The notes: generated by a model from the sequence alone, not told the origin. Positions 7,773-15,071 are shown, counted from the first letter of the stretch. The stretch is DNA of 32,319 nt from Clostridia bacterium (GCA_017452525.1 JAFTMG010000037.1:1-32319), one strand, 5' to 3'. Numbers and translations are program-made.

Positions 7773-8978
7773 ATGACCTACAACAAGAAGAACATTGAGG
7801 ATGTCGAGGTTGCCGGCAAGCGAGTTCTCGTTCGCTGCGACTTCAACGTACCGCTCAAGGACGGCAAGATCACTTCCGACAAGAGAATCGTCGAGGCTCT
7901 CCCCACCATCAAGTATCTGATGGGCAAGGGCGCTAAGGTAATTCTTTGCTCTCACATGGGCAAGCCCAAGGGTGCTGTTGTTCCCAAGTACACGCTGGCT
8001 CCCGTTGCCGCACGCCTCACCGAGCTGCTGGGCACCACCGTTGAGCTGGCTGCCGACACCATCGGTCCCGATGCCAAGGCTAAGGCTGCAGCGCTGAAGG
8101 ACGGTCAGGCTGTTCTGCTTGAGAACACCCGCTTCGATCCCAGAGAAGAGAAGAACGATCCCGAGTTCGCAAAAGAGCTTGCTTCCATGGCTGACATTTT
8201 CGTGAACGATGCATTCGGTGCAGCTCACCGCGCGCATGCTTCCACCGCAGGTGTTGCTCAGCACGGCGGTCTGCCCGCAGTTTGCGGCTACCTGATCCAG
8301 AAGGAGATCGGCGTGATGGGTAAGGCTCTGAGCGATCCCGCACGTCCCTTCGTTGCCATCCTCGGCGGCGCTAAGGTTGCGGACAAGCTCAACGTTATCA
8401 ACAACCTGCTGACCAAGGTCGACACCCTGATCATCGGCGGCGGTATGGCTTACACCTTCCTCAAGGCAAAGGGCTATGAGATCGGTACCTCCCTGTTCGA
8501 CGAGACCAAGGTTGACTACTGCCGCGATATGCTGGCAAAGGCTGAGGAAAAGGGCGTGAAGCTCCTGCTCCCCATCGACACCGTCATTGCTAAGTCCTTC
8601 CCCGATCCCATCGATGCTGAGATCGAGGTTGCAACCGTTGATTCCGATAAGATCCCCGCAGACATGATGGGTCTGGATATCGGCGAGAAGACCCGCGTTC
8701 TCTTCGCTGACGCCGCTAAGGCTGCCAAGACCGTTGTCTGGAACGGTCCTATGGGCGTATTTGAGAACCCCACCCTCGCAAAGGGTACCATCTCCGTAGC
8801 ACAGGCTCTGGCTGACTCCGAGGCGATCACCATCGTCGGCGGCGGCGACTCCGCAGCAGCTTGCGAGCAGCTGGGCTTCGCATCCAAGATCACCCACATC
8901 TCCACCGGCGGCGGTGCATCCCTCGAGTTCCTCGAAGGTCTGGAGCTGCCCGGTATCGCTTGCCTGGAAGACAAGTAA
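7773..8978 (+). CDS. pgk: Phosphoglycerate kinase
   Basis: This encodes 401 residues, the usual length. The enzyme transfers phosphate from 1,3-bisphosphoglycerate to ADP in glycolysis in the cytosol. RCDFNVPL in the N-terminal lobe (substrate-binding basic patch), [21 protein letters not shown] and GGGDSAAA (nucleotide-binding loop of the C-terminal lobe) are all present. The frame also offers GTG 7761 and ATG 7767; ATG 7773 is chosen because the ribosome site AAAGGTGG (7757-7764) is 8 bases away from it. Codon choice (many GCT, GTT, GCA) differs from the GCG/GCC-rich neighbours, as expected for a very highly expressed gene. tpiA follows after 30 bases. Confidence 0.98.
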   Translation: MTYNKKNIEDVEVAGKRVLVRCDFNVPLKDGKITSDKRIVEALPTIKYLMGKGAKVILCSHMGKPKGAVVPKYTLAPVAARLTELLGTTVELAADTIGPDAKAKAAALKDGQAVLLENTRFDPREEKNDPEFAKELASMADIFVNDAFGAAHRAHASTAGVAQHGGLPAVCGYLIQKEIGVMGKALSDPARPFVAILGGAKVADKLNVINNLLTKVDTLIIGGGMAYTFLKAKGYEIGTSLFDETKVDYCRDMLAKAEEKGVKLLLPIDTVIAKSFPDPIDAEIEVATVDSDKIPADMMGLDIGEKTRVLFADAAKAAKTVVWNGPMGVFENPTLAKGTISVAQALADSEAITIVGGGDSAAACEQLGFASKITHISTGGGASLEFLEGLELPGIACLEDK

Positions 8979-9008
8979 TCAAAATAAAAGAATACGAGGT
9001 ATCAACCC

Positions 9009-9776
9009 ATGAATACTGCAAAGAGAAGAACTGTCATTGCCGGTAACTGGAAGATGAACTTCACTCCCTCCGAGGCAAAGGCATTCATCGAAGAGATCAA
9101 GCCGATGGTTGCAGGCAAGGATAACTGCGATATCGTTTTCTGCGCTCCTTTCGTATCCATCGCTGCCGCTATGGAGGCTGCTAAGGGCTCCAACATCAAG
9201 ATCGGTGCTGAGAACGTGCACTTTGAGGACCACGGTGCCTTCACCGGTGAGGTTTCCGCAAAGATGCTGAAGGAGATCGGCGTGGAATACGTTCTGGTCG
9301 GTCACTCCGAGAGACGTCAGTACTTCGGCGAGACCGATGAGACTGTTAACCTGCGCACCAAGGCAGCGCTTGCTGCCGGCATGAAGGTCATCCTGTGCCT
9401 GGGCGAGGTCAAGGAGCAGAGACTGTCCGGCATCACCGACGAGGTCGTCGGCATGCAGACCAAGCTGGATCTGGCAGGCATCTCCGTTGAGGATCTGAAG
9501 AACGTCATCATCGCATACGAGCCCGTTTGGGCGATCGGTACCGGTCTGACCGCTACCCCCGAGCAGGCTGAGGAGACCTGTGCCGTTATCCGCCGCGTGG
9601 TCGCTTCCCTCTATGGCGACGATGCTGCTGAGGCAATGACCATTCAGTACGGTGGTTCCATGAACGATAAGAACGCTGCTGAGCTGTTGGCTAAGACCAA
9701 CGTTGACGGCGGTCTGATCGGCGGCGCATCTCTGGTTGCAGAGAAGTTCACCGCGATCGTGGATGCTGCTCAGTAA
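9009..9776 (+). CDS. tpiA: Triosephosphate isomerase
   Basis: This encodes 255 residues, the standard TIM-barrel length. It interconverts dihydroxyacetone phosphate and glyceraldehyde 3-phosphate. The substrate-binding lysine motif GNWKMN (11-16), the catalytic histidine in VLVGHSERR and the catalytic glutamate in AYEPVWAIGTG are intact, as is the phosphate-gripping region near the C-terminus (YGGSMN...DGGLIGGASL). GAGGT lies about 8 bases upstream of the ATG. It is co-transcribed with pgk, shares its codon bias, and is followed by a strong terminator. There is no gapdh, pgm or eno gene nearby, so the cluster is a reduced glycolytic operon. Confidence 0.98.
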   Translation: MNTAKRRTVIAGNWKMNFTPSEAKAFIEEIKPMVAGKDNCDIVFCAPFVSIAAAMEAAKGSNIKIGAENVHFEDHGAFTGEVSAKMLKEIGVEYVLVGHSERRQYFGETDETVNLRTKAALAAGMKVILCLGEVKEQRLSGITDEVVGMQTKLDLAGISVEDLKNVIIAYEPVWAIGTGLTATPEQAEETCAVIRRVVASLYGDDAAEAMTIQYGGSMNDKNAAELLAKTNVDGGLIGGASLVAEKFTAIVDAAQ

Positions 9777-9796
9777 TTGAGACGTAAATAATCATA

Positions 9797-9840
9797 AAAC
9801 AGGACTTGCTGTCGGAAGATGGCAAGTCCTGTTTGATTTT
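9797..9840 (+). terminator. Rho-independent terminator of pgk-tpiA
   Basis: A perfect 13-bp stem (9797-9809 with 9822-9834, core CAGGACTTGC) is followed by GATTTT. The A-rich left flank makes it potentially bidirectional. Confidence 0.9.
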
Positions 9841-9936
9841 ATGATTTTTTAATGGCTATGTCACATCGAATGACTGATTTTTACAGAGAAAACAGAGAAA
9901 AATAAATCAATTTGACGGTGTCGGATATTTGAGATA

Positions 9937-9960
9937 TTCAAATTGGGGTTTGGCGGGTGG
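9937..9960 (+). repeat. Partial intergenic repeat copy B (one end only)
   Basis: TTCAAATTGGGGTTTGGCGG here matches the left end of the elements at 24537 and 31870, then the similarity stops. It lies between the tpiA terminator and the XRE gene. Confidence 0.6.
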
Positions 9961-10029
9961 TTTAAATTCACATTCTGAGGTGTATCTGGCATTCCTCAGC
10001 GGGGAAGACTAAGATACAACACCGCCTTA

Positions 10030-10257
10030 TTAATTATTGGAATATAGCGGCTTTGGTGTGTCTGTAAGCCCTGCCAAATAATCAAGAGAAATGTTGTAGT
10101 ATTTAGCAAGTGTGATAAAGTGGTGCATAGGGAGTTCTCGTTCCCCTGCTTCGTATCGAGCGTATTGCGGTTGGGTTGTGTGCAGTAGTTCAGCAATTTC
10201 TTTTTGTGTCATGTCATGGTCTTCTCTAATATCAAGTAAACGCTGATAAAATTTCAT
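10030..10257 (-). CDS. XRE-family (Cro/C1-type) transcriptional repressor
   Basis: This encodes 75 residues, almost wholly one HTH_3 domain: the helix-turn-helix spans about residues 16-40 (MTQKEIAELLHTTQPQYARY), followed by EAGERELP and YYNISLDYLAG, both hallmarks of the family. There is no ligand or protease domain, so it resembles small Cro-like or phage/mobile-element repressors. The ribosome site AGGAGGAGG is strong. Base composition is clearly more AT-rich than the flanks. It is divergent from the 10387-10653 gene, and three related 16-bp palindromes lie between them, so autorepression plus repression of the neighbour is the natural inference. Confidence 0.93.
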   Translation of the reverse strand: MKFYQRLLDIREDHDMTQKEIAELLHTTQPQYARYEAGERELPMHHFITLAKYYNISLDYLAGLTDTPKPLYSNN

Positions 10258-10292
10258 AATAGAACCTCCTCCTGTTTGTGTAGAATAATTCT

Positions 10293-10321
10293 ATCATAAA
10301 ATATCCATTTAGGTATTGACA
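10293..10321 (-). promoter_or_regulatory. Probable promoter of the XRE repressor gene
   Basis: On the minus strand TATGAT (10293-10298) lies 17 bases from TGTCAA (10316-10321), a poor -35 that is the exact complement of the neighbour's TTGACA. Operator O1 fills the spacer. Only the -10 is convincing. Confidence 0.45.
10301..10316. promoter_or_regulatory. Operator O1 (imperfect palindrome)
   Basis: ATATCCATTTAGGTAT differs at two positions from the inverted form of O2. It overlaps the -35 of the plus-strand promoter and sits in the spacer of the repressor's own promoter. Confidence 0.7.
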
Positions 10322-10344
10322 TATATCCAAATGGATATTATAAT
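10316..10344 (+). promoter_or_regulatory. Perfect consensus sigma-A promoter of the DUF6809-like gene
   Basis: TTGACA (10316-10321), exactly 17 bases, TATAAT (10339-10344): full consensus at both boxes. The 16-bp operator O2 occupies the spacer and O3 begins just after the -10, so a bound repressor would block polymerase entirely. Confidence 0.92.
10323..10338. promoter_or_regulatory. Operator O2 (palindrome in promoter spacer)
   Basis: ATATCCAAATGGATAT is symmetric in its ATATCCA/TGGATAT arms and lies wholly inside the 17-base spacer of the consensus promoter. Confidence 0.85.
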
Positions 10345-10348
10345 AAAT

Positions 10349-10364
10349 ATATCCGATTGGATAT
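10349..10364. promoter_or_regulatory. Operator O3 (palindrome at transcription start)
   Basis: ATATCCGATTGGATAT has the same arms as O2. It begins 4 bases after the -10 box and covers the expected transcription start. Confidence 0.85.
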
Positions 10365-10386
10365 TCTTGCTGATAAGGAGGATACT

Positions 10387-10653
10387 ATGAAAAAAACATT
10401 GGTTGAACTATGGAACGGAAATTTAAATCCGGGTGAGTGGAGGACGGATAACTCACGGCGGTTGGGTAATTTGCTGGATATGCTTGAGGAAAATATCAAG
10501 GAGCTTTCCGGAGGACTGAATGGGGAACAGAAAAAGTTATTAAAGGATATCGATGACAGTTATTTGGAATCGGAATGTATCTCTTGCGAGGATGCATTTG
10601 TGAAAGGTTTTTCGTTGGGTGTGAGGATAATGGCAGAGGCGTTGATTGGTTAG
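10387..10653 (+). CDS. Small helical protein, DUF6809-like
   Basis: This encodes 88 residues, highly charged and predicted helical, with no cysteine pair motif, signal peptide or membrane segment. The pattern LxELWNGNLNPGEW at the N-terminus, a middle LNGEQKKLLKDI and a C-terminal ECISCEDAFVKGFSLGVRIMAEAL recall the family called DUF6809, often found beside XRE regulators in Clostridia and their mobile elements; the family name is from memory. A TTG in frame at 10357 is rejected because AAGGAGG lies 6 bases before the ATG at 10387. Composition is AT-rich like the XRE gene. It is driven by the perfect promoter with operators, so it is probably silent until the XRE repressor is removed. Its function is unknown. 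Confidence 0.85.
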   Translation: MKKTLVELWNGNLNPGEWRTDNSRRLGNLLDMLEENIKELSGGLNGEQKKLLKDIDDSYLESECISCEDAFVKGFSLGVRIMAEALIG

Positions 10654-10668
10654 TCGGAGGAATTGCTT

Positions 10669-10712
10669 TAAATCATGTTGCGCCTGAATCGGTTCAGCCG
10701 CAATATGATTTA
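10669..10712. repeat. 20-bp inverted repeat (hairpin) without T tract
   Basis: Arms 10669-10688 and 10693-10712 pair over 20 positions with one mismatch and one G-T wobble around the tetraloop TCGG. It is not followed by a T run on either strand, so it is not a typical terminator. It follows the DUF6809-like gene by 15 bases. Confidence 0.8.
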
Positions 10713-10747
10713 GCGTGAGTTCAAACAAAAACTAATATCTGCAGAAA

Positions 10748-10786
10748 TGAAGGACCCTGTCACCGTGTCGGTGACAGGGTCCTCTT
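10748..10786 (-). terminator. Terminator at the EamA gene end
   Basis: A perfect 14-bp stem (GGACCCTGTCACCG at 10752-10765, CGGTGACAGGGTCC at 10769-10782) with a 3-base loop. On the minus strand it is followed by TTCATTTCT, a weak T tract, 12 bases beyond the stop codon region. Confidence 0.7.
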
Positions 10787-10793
10787 TGGTATG

Positions 10794-11684
10794 TCAGGCG
10801 ACGGCATATCGGTTGACGATCCAGATGCCGCCCATGATCAGGGCGAAGGCGACTGCCGAGAGGAGCTTGAACTCGTCCCCCATGATGATGATGCCTGCCA
10901 GCACCGACACCACCGTGCCGAGATTGCCGAAGATGGTGGAGCGCGCCACCGTCAGGCGGGAGAGGGAATAGTTGGCGAGCATGTATGCGCCGCAGGATGC
11001 CGCGCCGCCCAGATAGAGAATGGCGAAAATGAACTCTGCGTGAGAGAGTGCCTCGGTCAGCATGCCCACCGTCTCCCCGCGGTATTGGGCAAACGCCAGC
11101 ACGGCGAAGAAAACGAATCCCACCGTAAACATCACGTAGGTCAGCTCAAAGGGCGTGAAGGTCTTGGAGAGCTTGCGGACGTAAAGGGAATAGAAGGAGC
11201 CGAGAAAATACGCCGTCAACAGACAGAGACAGCCTGCTACCGTGTTCTGCCCTCCCGTACCGCCCACCGAGACGAGGATCACGCCCGCGATGGAGATGAC
11301 GATACCGCACCATTGCCGCCCCGTGGGACGCTCGCGCAGAAGCAGGGCACCCAGCGCCGCCGTGAAGATGGGGCTGATGGCGGAGATCATGCCGGTGAAG
11401 GAGGTGGTGGTATATTTCAGACCGTAATTTTCAAACACAAAGTAAAGAACGGGCTGCAGGATGCCGAGCAGGATGGGTCCCCAAAGATTTTTGCCGCGCA
11501 GATCGAGCTTGAGCACGCGGGTGGCGACCAGAAGATTGAGGACGATCACCGTGACGGTGAAGCGCGCGCACAAAAGGATCATCGGCTCGCTGACCTCCAG
11601 CGCCATTTTGGAAAACAAATAGCTGAATCCGAATATGGTATAGGCACCCGCGGCGGCGAGCATGCCTTTTTGCGTTTCTGTCAT
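10794..11684 (-). CDS. DMT-superfamily transporter (two EamA domains)
   Basis: This encodes 296 residues with ten hydrophobic segments, the layout of drug/metabolite transporters made of two EamA repeats of five helices (about 1-140 and 150-290). The N-terminal repeat begins AAAGAYTIFGFSYLFSKMAL and the second begins near VAGCLCLLTAYFLGSFYSLY. Members export or import amino acids, nucleosides or other small metabolites through the inner membrane; the substrate cannot be told. It stands alone behind a good promoter (11727-11755) and ends in a stem-loop. The short gap to its promoter includes no regulator site that I recognise. Confidence 0.93.
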   Translation of the reverse strand: MTETQKGMLAAAGAYTIFGFSYLFSKMALEVSEPMILLCARFTVTVIVLNLLVATRVLKLDLRGKNLWGPILLGILQPVLYFVFENYGLKYTTTSFTGMISAISPIFTAALGALLLRERPTGRQWCGIVISIAGVILVSVGGTGGQNTVAGCLCLLTAYFLGSFYSLYVRKLSKTFTPFELTYVMFTVGFVFFAVLAFAQYRGETVGMLTEALSHAEFIFAILYLGGAASCGAYMLANYSLSRLTVARSTIFGNLGTVVSVLAGIIIMGDEFKLLSAVAFALIMGGIWIVNRYAVA

Positions 11685-11726
11685 GAATATTCTCGCTTTC
11701 CGAGCGGCGTGTCTGCGCTCCGCTTT

Positions 11727-11755
11727 ATTGTATCATGGCAAAGCACGTCTGTCAA
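11727..11755 (-). promoter_or_regulatory. Sigma-A promoter for the EamA gene
   Basis: On the minus strand TTGACA (11750-11755), 17 bases, TACAAT (11727-11732), about 40 bases upstream of the start codon. Confidence 0.85.
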
Positions 11756-11780
11756 GCAATCTTTTCGCGTGTGCTTGCGG

Positions 11781-11815
11781 GAAAAAGGGCTGAGTTGCCG
11801 AAAGCAACTCAGCCC
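11781..11815 (-). terminator. Rho-independent terminator of the SGNH-mrnC-cyclophilin operon
   Basis: A perfect 12-bp stem (GGGCTGAGTTGC 11787-11798, GCAACTCAGCCC 11804-11815) is followed on the minus strand by TTTTTCCC. It lies 30 bases past the cyclophilin stop. Confidence 0.92.
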
Positions 11816-11844
11816 TGCGATCGTGACGTTATATGCCTCGCGGC

Positions 11845-12330
11845 TCAGACGCGCTCTACCTTTTCGATCACCACGTTGACTCTGGGGCAATCCTGATAGT
11901 CGGTGGGCAGCTCGGCGATCTCGTCGACCACCTCAATGCCCTTGGTGACCATGCCGAAGGCGGCGTACTCGCCGTCCAGATGGGGGGCATTCTGATGCAT
12001 GATGAAGAACTGGGAGGAGGCGGAGTCCTTGACCATGGTGCGTGCCATGGAGAGTACGCCGCGGGTGTGCTTGATGTCGTTCTGACGGAAGCCGTTGGAG
12101 GCAAACTCACCCTTGATAGCGGCGGTGTGCTTCTGCTGAAAATCTTCGTTGTAGCCGCCGCCCTGGATCATAAAGCCGCAGATGACGCGGTGGAAGATCA
12201 GACCGGAGAAGAAGCCCTCGTCCACCAGCTTCAAAAAGTTTTCCACCGTTTTCGGTGCCTTATCGGGATACAGCTCGGCAGTGATCTCGCCGAAATCCTT
12301 GACGGTGAATTTGATAATGGGATTTTCCAT
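11845..12330 (-). CDS. Cyclophilin-type peptidyl-prolyl cis-trans isomerase
   Basis: This encodes 161 residues with the complete cyclophilin fold and no signal peptide, so it is a cytosolic foldase. FHRVI (46-50) holds the catalytic arginine R48, GFMIQGGG (52-59) the active-site strand, SSQFFIM the FxF pocket segment and LDGEYAAFGMV the remaining pocket. The ribosome site AGAAAGG lies about 9 bases from the ATG. It is the last gene of the minus-strand operon SGNH - SGNH - mrnC - cyclophilin, 24 bases after mrnC, and is followed by a strong terminator. Confidence 0.97.
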   Translation of the reverse strand: MENPIIKFTVKDFGEITAELYPDKAPKTVENFLKLVDEGFFSGLIFHRVICGFMIQGGGYNEDFQQKHTAAIKGEFASNGFRQNDIKHTRGVLSMARTMVKDSASSQFFIMHQNAPHLDGEYAAFGMVTKGIEVVDEIAELPTDYQDCPRVNVVIEKVERV

Positions 12331-12354
12331 GATGATAAACCTTTCTTATTCGTC

Positions 12355-12759
12355 TTATTTGTTTTCCTGCCGCTCCATCGGCTCGTATGCCAGAAGGAAC
12401 AGCTCGTCGATGCGGGCCTGCTGACCCGTTACGTATAAATAGCCAAACAGGACCTCAAGCCCGGTCGCCATGCGGTACTGCGCCACCGTGGCGCTTTTGG
12501 GCACGTTGGTGTGGCCGATGTTGCGCCCGCGGCGGTAGAGTGCCGCCTCCTGCTCGGTCAGATGAGGGAGGATCCGCTCGGCGGCATCCGCTTGCGCACC
12601 CGCGCGCACATAGTGGAGTGCCTCGGCATTGAGATCGCGGGAGGTGGAGAAGCCGCGCTGGAGCAGGCGGGTCCGCACGCAAAGCTCCATCACGCAATCG
12701 CCCAGATAGGCAAGGGAGGGGGTGGAGAGCTGGGCGGGATTGAGACACGAGGTGTCCAT
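12355..12759 (-). CDS. mrnC: Mini-ribonuclease 3
   Basis: This encodes 134 residues: a lone RNase III catalytic domain without a double-stranded RNA-binding domain, the Mini-III architecture that matures 23S rRNA in Firmicutes. YLGDCVMEL (18-26) carries the catalytic aspartate D21 and glutamate E25, RRGRN (75-79) is the conserved family block and ATGLEVLFGYLY (97-108) holds the second acidic residue E101. The ATG overlaps the stop codon of the upstream SGNH gene (TGATG), so translation is coupled to it. Usually mrnC sits beside cysS; here it lies between esterase and foldase genes. Confidence 0.96.
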   Translation of the reverse strand: MDTSCLNPAQLSTPSLAYLGDCVMELCVRTRLLQRGFSTSRDLNAEALHYVRAGAQADAAERILPHLTEQEAALYRRGRNIGHTNVPKSATVAQYRMATGLEVLFGYLYVTGQQARIDELFLLAYEPMERQENK

Positions 12760-13898
12760 CAGTCGCCGTCCTTCCAGCCGGCGTTCGCGAGGGCGATGCG
12801 GATGGTGTCCTCAATGCCGTCTGCCATCAGAATGAAGCCCAGATCGTTGGGGTGAACGGCATCCAGGGTGCATTCATACTCGTACTTACCCATGAAGAAG
12901 CTCTCGCCGTCGATATAGTAGACGTTCTGATCTCCCAGCGAGCGGGCGTAGCGGTAGGTATCGAGAATGATATCCTTGCGGCGCTCGTTTGCCTCGCCCA
13001 GATTGGTTGCCAGATTGGGCTTGGTGATCATGATATAAGGAATATCGGGGTGCTTGGCACGGATGGTATCGTAGAGCGGGCGGTGGGTCGCCTCCAGATG
13101 CTCGGGGTTGGGGGCGTTGTGGTCGTAGTCGCTGACAAAGCAGCACATTTCCTGCTCCGCCAGCCAGTTGGCGATGGCAGGCTCGCCCTTGGCGTTGCCC
13201 GAGAAGCCGTAGTTGAGAACGTTCATGTTCATGCGGCGGCAGATGATATTGGTGTATGCCATGCCGGGGCGGCAGGCACCGGTGCCGTGTACGATGGAGG
13301 AGCCGTAGATGACAATGGGCTTCTTGTTGCGGTAGGGCATCTCACCGCCCAGCTTGGCATCCTCCTGCAGACCGATCTCCAGATGGGACACGCGGGAGTG
13401 GAGGGGGAAGTGGATGGTAAAGTAGCGCATCTTGCGGCTGCCGAAGCGGATGATCTGCTCGTATCCGCCGGTCATCTTGACGGGCGGGATGAATGCCTTG
13501 ACGAAGCGGGAATCGGTGGCGCTGTCCAGATACAGGTCAAAGCCGGCGGACTGGATCAGCGTCATGTGGGAGTTGCGCCCCACCACGGGTATCATGGCAC
13601 GGATGGCGATATATTGAGAATCGGTGGAGAAGCGCACGCGGCCGCCTGCGCTCTCCTGCTCCAGTCTGACCACGCCGGGGTTGGTGTTTGCCGCCACTTC
13701 GACGGGCAGGCGGTGGAAGGTGGGCTCGGTGTAGGGCTCGTAGAAGTTATAGAGGGAGAAGGCGGGCTCTTTGCGCACGTCATAGTACTTGACGTCGGGC
13801 TCGGTGACCACCGTCTCGATCAGCATATTTTTATCGACCTCCACGTATGCCTCGGGTTTTACGGCAGCGGGCGTCTGATTCTGTTCCTGATTGCTCAT
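12759..13898 (-). CDS. GxDLY-type SGNH/GDSL hydrolase (second of tandem pair)
   Basis: This encodes 379 residues in two domains. Residues about 25-175 form the beta-sandwich N-terminal domain named for its GxDLY motif (G119-F-D-L-Y123). The C-terminal half is the GDSL_3-type catalytic domain: YGSSI with nucleophile S201, GFSGN (232-236), DYDHNAP with N261, and DAVHPND with D346 and H349 completing the triad. No signal peptide is seen. This family includes acyl-ester hydrolases on carbohydrate or natural-product scaffolds. It is a clear paralog of the 13912-15003 gene and was probably made by tandem duplication. The ribosome site AAGGAGGT precedes the ATG by 8 bases; its stop overlaps the mrnC start. 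Confidence 0.93.
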   Translation of the reverse strand: MSNQEQNQTPAAVKPEAYVEVDKNMLIETVVTEPDVKYYDVRKEPAFSLYNFYEPYTEPTFHRLPVEVAANTNPGVVRLEQESAGGRVRFSTDSQYIAIRAMIPVVGRNSHMTLIQSAGFDLYLDSATDSRFVKAFIPPVKMTGGYEQIIRFGSRKMRYFTIHFPLHSRVSHLEIGLQEDAKLGGEMPYRNKKPIVIYGSSIVHGTGACRPGMAYTNIICRRMNMNVLNYGFSGNAKGEPAIANWLAEQEMCCFVSDYDHNAPNPEHLEATHRPLYDTIRAKHPDIPYIMITKPNLATNLGEANERRKDIILDTYRYARSLGDQNVYYIDGESFFMGKYEYECTLDAVHPNDLGFILMADGIEDTIRIALANAGWKDGD

Positions 13899-13911
13899 GT
13901 TCTTTACCTCC

Positions 13912-15003
13912 TTACATTCCGGTCATGACACCGCGCAACGCACGGCGCAGCATGCATTCCATGGCGTCGGCGATCTTCATCATGCCGATGTCGTTGGGAT
14001 GGCAACCGTCTACGGTGCAGCTGTCGCGGTCGGGACCGCGGAATACGCCTTCACCGTCGATGTAGAAAACGTGCTTGTCCCCTTCGGCGCGGGCACGGCG
14101 GTAGGTGTCCTGAACGATATCGCGGCGAACGGCGTTGGTATAAGGATCGCGGTCAAAATCGGGCAGGGACATCATGATATAGGGCAGATCGGGGTGCTTC
14201 TCGCGGAAGACCTCGTACATATGCCGATGGGTCTTCAGCAGATGCGCCGCGTTGGGCGCGTTGTGGTCGTAATCGCAGATGAAGGCGCTCATCTCCATGT
14301 CGGACATGTACTGCACGATGGCTTCCTCCGCCTTGCCGCTGCCCGAGAAGCCGAGGTTGACGTGGTCGAGTCCCAGGCGACGGGAGAGGATGTTGGAGTA
14401 GCAGAGACCGGGACGCGAGCAGCATCCGCCCTGGGTGATGGAGGAGCCGTAGATGACGAAGGGCGGCAGGGGCTGATACGGCTTACCCTCGCCCAGCGCG
14501 GCGCTCTCCTGCAGACCGATGAAGAGATCCTTCACGGGGCTGTAGGTGGGAAAGTGAATGGTGATATCACGCATCTTCCGATCGGGGAAACGGACGATGG
14601 TTTCAAAGCCGCCCTTTGCCGAGGTAGAGGGGCGGAAGGTGCGAAAATAGCGGCTGTCGATGGCGGAATCGATATAGAGGTCAAAGCCGGTGGACCCCGT
14701 CATCGCCATATGGTCCATGTGGCACATGGCGGGCATGACAGCCTTGAGCGCCACGTAGGAGGAGTCGGTGGAAAAACGGACGCGTCCGCCCGCGGTCTGG
14801 CGGGAGAGACGGGCAACGCCCTCGCTGGTGGCGTTCGCCACGTCCTCGGGCAGGCGGAGGAAATGGTCGAGATTTTGGGGATCGACCAGTCCGTAAAGGC
14901 GGAAGGGCGCCTTTCTTACGTCATAAAAGCAGAGATCCGGCTCGGTCAGCGTCGTTTCCACGAGCATGTTCCGGTCATATTTGCTTACAATATCTTCAGC
15001 CAT
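13912..15003 (-). CDS. GxDLY-type SGNH/GDSL hydrolase (first of tandem pair)
   Basis: This encodes 363 residues with the same two-domain layout as its neighbour: a GxDLY beta domain (TGFDLYIDS) and a GDSL_3 catalytic domain with YGSSITQGG (nucleophile serine), GFSGSGK, DYDHNAPN and DGCHPNDIG (Asp and His). The frame is open upstream to 15105, but the ATG at 15003 has AAAGGAGAAA 8 bases away, and its protein begins like the paralog (KYDRNMLVETTLTEPD against EVDKNMLIETVVTEPD). It is the first gene of its operon, driven by the promoter at 15043-15071. Two paralogs side by side suggest related but different ester substrates. Confidence 0.93.
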   Translation of the reverse strand: MAEDIVSKYDRNMLVETTLTEPDLCFYDVRKAPFRLYGLVDPQNLDHFLRLPEDVANATSEGVARLSRQTAGGRVRFSTDSSYVALKAVMPAMCHMDHMAMTGSTGFDLYIDSAIDSRYFRTFRPSTSAKGGFETIVRFPDRKMRDITIHFPTYSPVKDLFIGLQESAALGEGKPYQPLPPFVIYGSSITQGGCCSRPGLCYSNILSRRLGLDHVNLGFSGSGKAEEAIVQYMSDMEMSAFICDYDHNAPNAAHLLKTHRHMYEVFREKHPDLPYIMMSLPDFDRDPYTNAVRRDIVQDTYRRARAEGDKHVFYIDGEGVFRGPDRDSCTVDGCHPNDIGMMKIADAMECMLRRALRGVMTGM

Positions 15004-15042
15004 AATCGGGTTTCTCCTTTTTCTATGGAAAATATTACATAT

Positions 15043-15071
15043 AGGATAGCATAATTTGGCGGTGCTGTCAA
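15043..15071 (-). promoter_or_regulatory. Sigma-A promoter of the SGNH-SGNH-mrnC-cyclophilin operon
   Basis: On the minus strand TTGACA (15066-15071), 17 bases, TATCCT (15043-15048), 40 bases upstream of the start codon. Confidence 0.8.

Noticed and set aside
10357..10386. TTG start adding ten residues to the DUF6809-like protein
   Set aside because: It lies within operator O3 near the transcription start; AAGGAGG is placed for the ATG at 10387.
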